This document shows positions 1 through 5,544 of a DNA stretch of 6,388 nt, piece by piece (the stretch's first letter is position 1; the number at the start of each line of letters is the position of its first letter). This stretch comes from Kiritimatiellia bacterium (lineage in GTDB: Bacteria; Verrucomicrobiota; Kiritimatiellia; RFP12; UBA1067). Under the pieces are notes generated by a model, which was given only the letters and a program-made list of their open reading frames with translations, ran no database searches and was not told the DNA's origin. Made by a program: the position numbers and the translations under genes. Where the stretch lies: contig JAQWAM010000082.1 of the NCBI GenBank assembly GCA_028707675.1, positions 1 through 6,388 of the forward strand, written 5' to 3'.

Positions 1-781
1 CCGCGCCCGCGAAACCGCCGACGGGCGCGGTGGGCGTGAAGGCGTGCCGCATGATCAAGGCGATGATCGATGGTATGGCGCGCGCGTGCGTCAAGAGCGC
101 GCCCAAAGCGATGGTCAGGTAGAAGATGATCATGACCGGCACCACCACGGATGTGACGCGGGCGATGCCCTTGATGCCGAATATCAGCACCATGCCTGAT
201 AGGACGGTCAGCAGGATGCCGACATGAGAGGGGTTGAGGCCGAAAGAGGCGCGCATGCCGTCGGCCACGGCGTTGGCCTGCGCGAGGTTGCCAGTGCCGA
301 AACTGGCCAGCACGGTGAAAGTCGCGAAAATAACGGCCAGCCATTTGATGCCGAGCCCTTTCTCGATATAATACATAGGGCCGCCCGCCATGGTGCCGTT
401 GGACGCCGTGATGCGGAACTTGACGGCGAGCAGTGCCTCGGCGTATTTGGTCGCCATGCCGACGAGGCCGGTAAGCCAGAGCCAGAATACCGCGCCCGGC
501 CCGCCGATGGCGATGGCGGTGGCGACGCCGACAATGTTGCCGATGCCGACTGTGGCGGCCATAGCGGTCATTAGAGCTTGAAAGTGGCTGATGTCGCCCT
601 GCCCTTCGGGCTCGCGGCGTTTGACGAAGGCCAGCCACACCGCATGCGGCAGGAGGCGCATCTGGATGCCGCGCAGCAGAAAGGTCAGCCAGGCGCCGGT
701 GCCGATCAACAGGATCATCAGAGGCCAGCCCCAGACCATTCCGGCGGCTTTTTCAAGCATGTTTTGCAGAGAGCAGTTCAT
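1..781 (-). CDS. AGCS-family sodium:alanine/glycine symporter, N-terminal 260 codons (partial at window edge)
   Basis: Inner-membrane secondary transporter that imports alanine or glycine with Na+. Reading the minus strand from the ATG at 779-781 gives an open frame of 260 codons with no stop before the window edge, so the C-terminal part lies outside. Family features are clear: an early hydrophobic helix (about residues 16-36), the block HFQALMTAMAATVGIGN (66-82), the AGCS signature region GGPGAVFWLW (93-102, with FWLW where the usual pattern has FWMW), and AGGPMYYIEKGLG (132-144). Several further hydrophobic helices follow up to residue 230. Full-length relatives are usually about 450-550 residues. 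The ATG lies six bases after a -10 box and has no Shine-Dalgarno sequence, which suggests a leaderless message. An ATG 19 bases upstream is out of frame. The first 36 codons are duplicated exactly at 5575-5682. Family assignment is very sure; the exact substrate is not determined by sequence. Confidence 0.95.
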   Translation of the reverse strand, partial: MNCSLQNMLEKAAGMVWGWPLMILLIGTGAWLTFLLRGIQMRLLPHAVWLAFVKRREPEGQGDISHFQALMTAMAATVGIGNIVGVATAIAIGGPGAVFWLWLTGLVGMATKYAEALLAVKFRITASNGTMAGGPMYYIEKGLGIKWLAVIFATFTVLASFGTGNLAQANAVADGMRASFGLNPSHVGILLTVLSGMVLIFGIKGIARVTSVVVPVMIIFYLTIALGALLTHARAIPSIIALIMRHAFTPTAPVGGFAGA

Positions 782-821
782 CCGAGAAGTATACCCGCAT
801 AATGCTGCCGCGGCAACTCGC
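674..821. repeat. direct repeat, left copy (symporter codons 1-36 plus promoter)
   Basis: These 148 bp recur in the same orientation at 5575-5722, with 144 identical positions by eye. The 108 coding bases (674-781) are identical, and so are the 34 bases covering the promoter (788-821). All four mismatches are at 782, 783, 784 and 786, between the -10 box and the ATG. Weaker similarity continues rightwards: 841-875 matches 5742-5776 at roughly three quarters of positions. After a 60-bp segment found only in this copy, 935-949 matches 5776-5790 at all but about one base. Confidence 0.95.
788..816 (-). promoter_or_regulatory. sigma-70-type promoter of the symporter gene, predicted leaderless start
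   Basis: Reading the minus strand, a TTGCCG -35 box (811-816) and a TATACT -10 box (788-793) are separated by 17 bases. Only six bases (TCTCGG) lie between the -10 box and the ATG at 781. The usual start of transcription, about seven bases after the -10 box, therefore falls on the A of the start codon. The same boxes and spacing recur in the duplicate at 5689-5717. Confidence 0.6.
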
Positions 822-875
822 GTGTTTTTCGCGCAGAAGATTTGCGATGTCAAGAAACTTGCCCAAAAAGCGGCG

Positions 876-935
876 CCCGCTTGCGCGTGTGCGCCTGTCT
901 GCGAGCGAACTCGCTCAGGCAGGCACACAGACAGG
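876..935. repeat. GC-rich hairpin segment present in only one of the two duplicated upstream regions
   Basis: Compared with the second copy, where position 5776 joins directly, this stretch is an extra 60 bp. It folds as GTGTGC-GCCTG-tct-GCGAG, loop cgaa, CTCGC-t-CAGGC-ag-GCACAC (887-928), giving 16 pairs. An alternative outer stem also exists: CCTGTCTG at 894-901 is the exact complement of CAGACAGG at 928-935. It resembles a REP-like or other small palindromic mobile unit, or a folded RNA element. No known family was identified. Confidence 0.5.
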
Positions 936-979
936 TCGCGCGGAATACCGGCTGAATCGCACACGAATCTGGTTTCGAC

Positions 980-1078
980 GTGACTAATCTGAAGCGGCTG
1001 CTGATGAGTCGTGGTAAGCGGGCGCCAGTCGAGAAAGAGACAAAGCAAAAGACGGCGGAACTGGCGGCAAAGTCATAG
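980..1078 (+). other. possible small ORF or 3' remnant of a gene (32 codons), unrecognised
   Basis: A frame opened by GTG at 980 (or ATG at 1004) runs to TAG at 1076-1078 and encodes a short, very basic peptide rich in Lys, Arg, Glu and Ala, starting VTNLKRLLMSRGKR. The frame is closed upstream by a stop at 953-955. I see no good ribosome binding site. The composition could be that of a charged C-terminal tail of a lost gene, but I recognise no family and it may be chance. It ends eight bases before the inverted repeat at 1087. Confidence 0.2.
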
Positions 1079-1086
1079 GATTTCAT

Positions 1087-1131
1087 CATTTGGTATGATT
1101 CAATTTTAACTAAACTGAATCATACCAAATG
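1087..1131. repeat. perfect 16-bp inverted repeat with 13-base loop
   Basis: The arms CATTTGGTATGATTCA (1087-1102) and TGAATCATACCAAATG (1116-1131) are exact reverse complements. The stem is AT-rich and is not followed by a T run, so a classical intrinsic terminator is unlikely. Nine loop bases, TTAACTAAA (1106-1114), are exactly complementary to TTTAGTTAA at 1142-1150, so an RNA of this strand could form a pseudoknot. It lies about 60 bases upstream of the -35 box of the fibre gene, which also suits an operator for a dimeric regulator. Confidence 0.65.
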
Positions 1132-1187
1132 GCTCAAATATTTTAGTTAAGGCTTGATCTAAGCTGATTTAATTGTAAAATATTTTA

Positions 1188-1216
1188 TTGACAGTTTCTT
1201 AAAATCTATTCGTAAT
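1188..1216 (+). promoter_or_regulatory. sigma-70-type promoter of the fibre/thrombospondin-repeat gene pair
   Basis: A perfect TTGACA -35 box (1188-1193) and a weaker CGTAAT -10 box (1211-1216) are separated by 17 bases in a markedly AT-rich stretch. Transcription would start near 1223, leaving a short leader. AAGAGG (1225-1230) lies five bases before the ATG at 1236. Confidence 0.55.
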
Positions 1217-1235
1217 CTGTAACCAAGAGGCCCTT

Positions 1236-3650
1236 ATGAAGGCATTGCTGTGTCGGGTAGGGTTGTTGATCGTGATAGCCTTATGTCGCTGGAGCGCAGT
1301 TGCGGCGACACCGCAGGCAGTCACTTATCAGGGACGTCTGGTCGAGGCGGCGGGGCCGGTCAACGGCGCACGCGCGCTCGTATTCGAGATCTACACGGCC
1401 GAGTCCGGCGGAGCGCGTCTCTATTGCGAGACCAATACTCCGGTATGTAACGACGGGTTGTTCAGCACTGCTTTGGGAACGCGCCAGCCGACGGAGTTTG
1501 TCGCGGCGTTGGCCGGGGGCCGATTGGTGGCGGGAGCGCCATACGATGATCAAGGAGGGCCTGATTCGGGGGTGGCGCACGTGTTTCGTTTGGATGGTTC
1601 CCTCGTCGACACAATCACCAACCCGACTCCGGCATCCGGCGACAATTTCGGCAAGGCGGTTGCCGCCGTTGGCGGAGACTGTTTTGTTGTCGGCGCCCCT
1701 GCCGACAACTCGGGCGCAGTCGCCGCAGGGCTAGTGCATCTTTACGACGCGCAAGGGGTTCATCTTGCGGACGTCTCGAACCCGACGCCAGAAGCCGGCG
1801 ACAGGTTTGGCGCGGCTTTGTCAGGCGTTGGTTCCAGCATGTTTATTGTAGGCGCGCCCTCCGACGATACGGAGATGACGGATTTGGGTGCCGCGCATCT
1901 GTTCTGGAACGACGGCCGGTTCATCCGGACGATTTCGAACGTGTCATTGAACGCAAATGAGTCCTTCGGAAGTGCAGTTGCCGCGCAGGGCGCGAATGGG
2001 TTTGTGATAGGCGCCAAGAATGCAATGTGGGGTGGACAATACGAGTCGGGTGTTGCCTGGCAGTTCAGGCTATCGACGGCCATGCCCGGATTGATGGTCG
2101 CGGCAGAAAATCTGAACGCGGGTGTCGTGACGGCGACTGCGCTGGCGGCGGGAAGCGTGGGCAGTGCGGCCATCGCGGCGGGTTCGGTATCGAATCTGCA
2201 TCTCGCGGCAGGCAGCATTACGGCCGATCGGCTCGTCGACGGGGTCGGCAGCGGCTTGGACGCGGACTTTCTGGACGGGCAGGACGCGGCCTATTATCGC
2301 GACGCGGGCAACTTAAACGCGGGTACGCTCGGGACGGGGCGGTTCAGCGCGTACACCGACCTGGCCGAAGAGGGCAAGCTGGACAACAACGCGGACGCGG
2401 ACCTGCTGACGCGGCTGCAGGCGGACGGACGTTTCTCCGCTTCGAGTCACCTGCACAGTATCTATCTGTTGAAGGCCGGCGACACGATGTCGGGGGACTT
2501 GGTGAACACGGGGAGCTTGACGGCCAACCGTTACTACAATTCGAACAACCCGGTCGCCGCATCGCATGCTGCCGCCCTCGGCGGAACGGCAAACACCCTC
2601 TCGTCCGGCGCCGACTATGGCGTGATCGGCGGCGGCACTTTAAACAGTGTCGCCAGCGCCTCAACGCATGTGACGGTAGTGGGTGGTTACGACAATGATG
2701 TCGGGACAAACACCAACTACTCGACGGTCGGCGGCGGACGGAACAACGATATCGCTGACAACGGATTCACCGCCACCATCAGCGGCGGCAACTATAACTA
2801 CATTGGAGTCGGGTCATGGTGCGCCTCTATCCTAGGCGGGTATTGTGCTTCCATCGGCACGAACGTGACATGTGCCACGATTGCCGGTGGCTCTTTCAAT
2901 TCGATCGGTCACAACGCGAACTACGCGTTCGCCGCCGGCCGCAACGCGAAGGCGAACCATCCGGGCGCTTTTGTCTGGGCGGACTCCGGAGCGACCGACT
3001 TCATATCTGCCTATGACAACCAGTTTGCTGTGCGTGCTAGCGGCGGCCTGTATGTCCAAAGCAGTCGCGGTGTGGCGTTGAATAATTACGTTGGGCCTTT
3101 GATTACGCGCGGCGGCAATGACTTCACTTCGAATGCCGCTTCAAAGTATCAAGGACATGGACGGTGGGGCGCCTTTAAAGAGACGGGCCGGCTGGTACTT
3201 GGCATTCCCGATAGCGGCGGCGCGTATTACTGCGAGGTGGCCAAGTATGCTACAAACGGTACGCGCACGGCGTTGATGACGGTGGATCAGTCAGGCAACG
3301 TGGGGGCAACGGCTTTCAATCCGAGCAGCGACCGCAATGTGAAGCAGGGATTCGCGCCGGTAGATACGAAGGCCGTTATGGAAAGCTTAAGCACAGTGCC
3401 GATCCAGACATGGTCATTTAAGTCTGATCCCGATACCTGTCACATCGGCCCTATGGCTCAAGACTTCTATGCCGCTTTTAACGTGGGCTCGGACGAAAGG
3501 CATATCGCGACCGTCGATGCGGACGGGGTCGCGTTAGCCGCCATTCAGGAGTTGTACCGCATGGTGCGGGAACAGCAGGCGGAGCTTCAAGAGAAAGACC
3601 GGCAGATTGAGGAACTCATGATACGGATCGAGCGCCTTGAGAATCACTGA
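1236..3650 (+). CDS. exported fibre/adhesin-like protein: FG-GAP-like repeats, YadA-like head repeats, C-terminal S74 chaperone domain
   Basis: This 804-residue protein is probably exported and built like a phage tail fibre. In order it has: a Sec signal peptide (1-24, hydrophobic LLIVIAL then AVAA); a YQGRL-type domain (about 28-83) found in PVC tail-fibre-like proteins; three to four FG-GAP-like blades (about 90-279; DNFG, DRFG, ESFG and VVGAP/IVGAP motifs); a low-complexity linker of ALAAGS/AIAAGS units; an LDGQDAAYYR stalk element (347-356); a LLKAGDTMSGDL element (411-422); six YadA-type head repeats with GG-N-IG spacing (about 461-567); and a C-terminal peptidase S74 intramolecular chaperone. 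S74 motif SDRNVK is at 698-703, with Ser698 and Lys703 matching the spacing of the known self-cleavage Ser/Lys pair. A Glu/Lys-rich coiled coil ends the protein (about 768-803). Self-cleavage would release about 107 residues after trimer folding (family knowledge). AAGAGG five bases upstream supports the ATG. No outer-membrane anchor is visible, so its attachment is unknown. Confidence 0.88.
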   Translation: MKALLCRVGLLIVIALCRWSAVAATPQAVTYQGRLVEAAGPVNGARALVFEIYTAESGGARLYCETNTPVCNDGLFSTALGTRQPTEFVAALAGGRLVAGAPYDDQGGPDSGVAHVFRLDGSLVDTITNPTPASGDNFGKAVAAVGGDCFVVGAPADNSGAVAAGLVHLYDAQGVHLADVSNPTPEAGDRFGAALSGVGSSMFIVGAPSDDTEMTDLGAAHLFWNDGRFIRTISNVSLNANESFGSAVAAQGANGFVIGAKNAMWGGQYESGVAWQFRLSTAMPGLMVAAENLNAGVVTATALAAGSVGSAAIAAGSVSNLHLAAGSITADRLVDGVGSGLDADFLDGQDAAYYRDAGNLNAGTLGTGRFSAYTDLAEEGKLDNNADADLLTRLQADGRFSASSHLHSIYLLKAGDTMSGDLVNTGSLTANRYYNSNNPVAASHAAALGGTANTLSSGADYGVIGGGTLNSVASASTHVTVVGGYDNDVGTNTNYSTVGGGRNNDIADNGFTATISGGNYNYIGVGSWCASILGGYCASIGTNVTCATIAGGSFNSIGHNANYAFAAGRNAKANHPGAFVWADSGATDFISAYDNQFAVRASGGLYVQSSRGVALNNYVGPLITRGGNDFTSNAASKYQGHGRWGAFKETGRLVLGIPDSGGAYYCEVAKYATNGTRTALMTVDQSGNVGATAFNPSSDRNVKQGFAPVDTKAVMESLSTVPIQTWSFKSDPDTCHIGPMAQDFYAAFNVGSDERHIATVDADGVALAAIQELYRMVREQQAELQEKDRQIEELMIRIERLENH
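1503..2072 (+). repeat. FG-GAP-like (integrin-type beta-propeller) repeats inside the fibre protein
   Basis: Residues about 90-279 contain repeating units of roughly 55-60 residues with the pattern (D/E)xFGxAVAA...(V/I)VGAPxDD...GxxHL(Y/F)xxDG. Clear FG positions are DNFG (136-139), DRFG (189-192) and ESFG (242-245). The first unit begins at its VAALAGG strand and lacks the FG part. Fewer than the seven blades of a full propeller are present. NPTP precedes two of the FG motifs, and its DNA is partly conserved between units. Confidence 0.7.
2616..2936 (+). repeat. YadA/Hep_Hag-like head repeats inside the fibre protein
   Basis: Residues about 461-567 contain six units of 16-19 residues of the form (A/S)T(I/V)xGGxxNxIGxxxxY, for example STVGGGRNNDI, ATISGGNYNYIG and ATIAGGSFNSIG. 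In trimeric adhesins such repeats form left-handed beta-roll heads (family knowledge). Units four to six carry cysteines at 529, 537 and 546; 529 and 546 occupy the same position in successive units. Confidence 0.7.
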
Positions 3651-3668
3651 GCGGGAGGACTGTGGCAC

Positions 3669-4367
3669 ATGAACGCAAATCTGGAACGTTTTATATTAGC
3701 CTCGTTAGTGTTTTTGTCGGCAGTCTGTGTTTCGCCTGCCTGCGCACAGTCGCTGACCGCATGGACAAGCGATGCCGGTTCGTCCGAGTTGAATAACGGA
3801 TCGTTGCGGCTCGTGGCCGCCGTCGGTCAGGGACAGCCGGTCGAAGTGCTCGGCGGCGCGGGCGGCGGGCTGGTTCTGTACCAGGGCTATCTCGGCGGCG
3901 TGTCGCTGTTTACGAACCTCGATCACGATGCGGACGGGCTGTACGACGAGATCGACGCGGACAACGACAACGATGGGCTTGCGGATATCGACGAGCTGGC
4001 CGGAACCTGCTTCCCGGTCACGACACCCACCGAGGTCAACGTCGCCGACAGTGACGGCGACGGCGCCGATGACGGCGACGAGGCTGTGATGAACAGTAAC
4101 CCCCGTGATGCCGAGAGCTTACTGCGTCTGACGCACATACAGATGGAGTCAGACGGATCGGTCGCTCTCGCTTGGCAGGCGCAGGAGGGCGTGATGTACA
4201 CTGTGCTCTGGGGCATCTCGCCACGCGCGTCCGATGTGACTAACGCACTGCCGGGCACGGTGACGGCGAATGGCGGGGAAGGCCCCTGGGGCGACACGGA
4301 AACGGATGTCAACTTCAATAAGCCGACAGCTTCGAACGCATTCTTCCGTGTGCGCATCGTGCCGTGA
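3669..4367 (+). CDS. exported protein with thrombospondin type 3-like calcium motifs
   Basis: This is a 232-residue secreted or periplasmic protein of unknown role. It begins with a signal peptide (1-27, hydrophobic ILASLVFLSAV, cleavage likely after ACAQ or ACA). Residues about 33-78 match the GQP/YQGYLGG type of N-terminal domain seen in PVC secreted proteins: Ser-rich start, AVGQGQP at 51-57, YQGYLGG at 71-77. Acidic Ca2+-binding loops of thrombospondin type 3 form follow at 85-109 (DHDADG, DADNDNDG, DIDE) and 127-138 (DSDGDGADDGDE). The C-terminal part (about 152-231) reads like a beta-sandwich ending in FFRVRIVP. GGGAGGA (3653-3659) lies nine bases before the ATG. The gene starts 18 bp after the fibre gene with no promoter in between, so the two are almost certainly co-transcribed. 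It may be a partner or surface component of the fibre protein (inference). No PEP-CTERM or LPXTG-like anchor is present. Confidence 0.87.
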   Translation: MNANLERFILASLVFLSAVCVSPACAQSLTAWTSDAGSSELNNGSLRLVAAVGQGQPVEVLGGAGGGLVLYQGYLGGVSLFTNLDHDADGLYDEIDADNDNDGLADIDELAGTCFPVTTPTEVNVADSDGDGADDGDEAVMNSNPRDAESLLRLTHIQMESDGSVALAWQAQEGVMYTVLWGISPRASDVTNALPGTVTANGGEGPWGDTETDVNFNKPTASNAFFRVRIVP

Positions 4368-4681
4368 CAACCGATACACAGTCATCTGCTAACATGGCTA
4401 TTGATAACACATTCGGGTGTCCGGGCGCTTCCCACGGCCGGTTCAGTCCGCTCTCGGTCCACGCCACCGCGCCGGCGCAGTTGTTCTGATCTTCTATTCA
4501 GAACTCTGTTCCGTTTGTTCATTGATCGAATTTTTGGATAATGCCGTAAGGAGATTAGGGGGTTGCCTGACAGGAGATCATCCGGCAGGGGCTTTTTCGC
4601 GCAGCCAAGGCTTTTGGTGCGTACACTGCCCACAAAGGATCGAAAAACGTGGGGATAGTCCACTAAATATGGGGAGTGTAG

Positions 4682-4724
4682 TGTGGATTTCAAAACCGGA
4701 TTTTTTGTGGAGATCAACACCGGA
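4682..4724. repeat. pair of imperfect 19-bp direct repeats, possible IS21-type end remnant
   Basis: TGTGGATTTCAAAACCGGA (4682-4700) and TGTGGAGATCAACACCGGA (4706-4724) match at 16 of 19 positions with a 24-bp period. Ends beginning with TG and carrying several copies of a transposase-binding repeat are typical of IS21-family elements. No transposase gene or opposite end is present, so this would be only a remnant. It could equally be a tandem regulator site upstream of tag. Confidence 0.35.
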
Positions 4725-4738
4725 CTGCAAAGCGTCCG
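4721..4738. repeat. small hairpin containing a 14-mer that recurs at 5864-5877
   Basis: CGGAC (4721-4725) and GTCCG (4734-4738) form a five-pair stem around the loop TGCAAAGC, 37 bases before the tag start. The 14-mer CTGCAAAGCGTCCG (4725-4738) is repeated exactly at 5864-5877, just before the -35 box of the gene at 5945. There the left half of the hairpin is missing. Confidence 0.35.
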
Positions 4739-4775
4739 TTAAATTGTTACGGTAATAGTTGGGGAATGCACGGGC

Positions 4776-5390
4776 ATGAAAAAGAGATGCGCATGGTGCG
4801 GGGCGGACGCGCTTTACGTCGCCTATCATGATGAGGAATGGGGAGTTCCCGTTCATGACGACCGGCTTTTGTTTGAGTTCCTAGTTCTGGAAGGTGCCCA
4901 GGCCGGACTAAGCTGGCTGACCGTCCTCAGGAAGCGGCAAAACTACCGCAAGGCTTTTGACGCCTTCGACTGTGCGCGCGTCTCAAGGTACACCGGCAAG
5001 GACGTGACGCGCCTACTCGCAGATTCAGGCATTATCCGAAATCGGCTCAAGATCGAATCGGCCATAAAGAACGCACAGGGCGTCCTTGAAATCCAAGCGG
5101 AATACGGCTCTCTGGACGCCTATTTCTGGCGTTATGTCGACGGCGCCCCAAAACATAACGCCTGGGCATCCATAGCCGATCTGCCGGCGAAGTCAGCGCT
5201 CTCGGAAATGATGAGCAGGGATCTCAAGCAACGTGGTTTCAGTTTCGTCGGCCCTACCGTCTGTTACTCATTCATGCAGGCCGTCGGGATTGTGAACGAT
5301 CACACCATAGGCTGTTTCCGACATAATGAGATCAGGAACCTGTCGCGCCCAGCACGCTGTGTCAACGCGTCCTCGAATCTGGCGCGCTAA
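4776..5390 (+). CDS. tag: DNA-3-methyladenine glycosylase I
   Basis: Cytoplasmic base-excision repair enzyme that removes 3-methyladenine from alkylated DNA by cutting the N-glycosidic bond. The 204-residue sequence aligns along the whole length of E. coli Tag (187 residues). Key features present: the Zn ligands Cys5, His18, His176 and Cys180 (E. coli Cys4, His17, His175, Cys179); YHDEEWGVP (17-25); LEGAQAGLSW (38-47) with the pocket Glu39 and Trp47; GIIRNRLKI (85-93); RGFSFVGPTVCYSFMQA (153-169); and NDHTIGC (174-180). The helix-hairpin-helix glycosylase fold is therefore intact. About 24 residues follow the last Zn ligand, somewhat more than in E. coli. GGGGAA (4761-4766) lies nine bases before the ATG; an ATG at 4766 is out of frame. 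The gene stands alone, with no clear promoter seen. It ends only about 25 bp before a transposase remnant, so its 3' end adjoins a rearrangement point. Confidence 0.96.
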   Translation: MKKRCAWCGADALYVAYHDEEWGVPVHDDRLLFEFLVLEGAQAGLSWLTVLRKRQNYRKAFDAFDCARVSRYTGKDVTRLLADSGIIRNRLKIESAIKNAQGVLEIQAEYGSLDAYFWRYVDGAPKHNAWASIADLPAKSALSEMMSRDLKQRGFSFVGPTVCYSFMQAVGIVNDHTIGCFRHNEIRNLSRPARCVNASSNLAR

Positions 5391-5414
5391 GCGGAATGCA
5401 ACTCGTTTAAGACG

Positions 5415-5501
5415 TGTCAGGAACACGGCCGCGCTCCCGTTGCCCCTCGCCGTCAGGTGGCACTTCGCTCCCGCATATCGGACCCGCCAAGGTCGTGACA
5501 T
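5415..5501 (-). pseudogene. N-terminal remnant of a RAYT (REP-associated tyrosine transposase, IS200-like Y1_Tnp)
   Basis: From the ATG at 5501 on the minus strand, about 29 codons read MSRPWRVRYAGAKCHLTARG followed by NGSAAVFLT. This is the characteristic start of Y1_Tnp/RAYT proteins (compare the general pattern M-x-RP-x-R-(I/V)-x-(Y/F)-x-GA-x-YH-(V/L)-x-x-RGN-x-x-x-x-(I/V)F). After VFLT the frame loses all similarity, so the catalytic HUH motif and tyrosine are absent. An open frame continues to 5268, but there it only mirrors the antisense of tag. The usual Tyr before the His of the YHV motif is Cys here. The fragment cannot make an active enzyme. It marks a former mobile element truncated near the end of tag; the homology break at about 5415 is placed by eye. 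Confidence 0.7.
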
Positions 5502-5544
5502 GCCGGAACGTTACCAAATTCCCTCTTCGCCCGGAAACTAAATT

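Larger units (their letters stand above)
4368..4775. other. 408-bp intergenic region without a convincing gene
   Basis: Open frames on both strands here give peptides with no recognisable motif and skewed composition, so I treat the stretch as non-coding. It contains a weak inverted repeat, GTTCTGA (4483-4489) and TCAGAAC (4498-4504). A second is TCCACTA (4650-4656) with a bulged TAGTGTGGA (4679-4687). Further on are the imperfect direct repeats at 4682-4724 and the small hairpin at 4721-4738. No clear intrinsic terminator for the upstream operon was found, nor a good -10/-35 pair for tag. Confidence 0.6.

Noticed and set aside
224..983. Plus-strand frames across the symporter gene and its upstream region
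   Set aside because: They are antisense to the well-supported symporter frame and have skewed Arg/Pro/Ala composition.
1760..2218. 152-codon minus-strand open frame
   Set aside because: Antisense shadow of the FG-GAP region; no recognisable protein features.
2027..2698. 223-codon plus-strand open frame inside the fibre gene
   Set aside because: Gly/Arg-rich frame-shifted shadow of the fibre coding sequence; no motifs or plausible start site, while the 804-codon frame has clear domains throughout.
3923..4357. 144-codon minus-strand open frame
   Set aside because: Ser-rich antisense of the Asp-rich calcium-motif gene; an expected artefact of GAC/GAT-rich coding sequence.
4483..4504. Inverted repeat as terminator of the fibre operon
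   Set aside because: Seven pairs, not GC-rich, more than 110 bp after the stop codon and without a T run.
4573..4607. CCTG...CAGG stem followed by CTTTTT as an intrinsic terminator
   Set aside because: The stem is only four plus three pairs with a large bulge, too weak to support the call.
4417..4755. 112-codon frame starting with GTG, and an antisense frame at 4382-4720
   Set aside because: No motif, no ribosome binding site and overlap with repeats; both look like chance frames in non-coding DNA.
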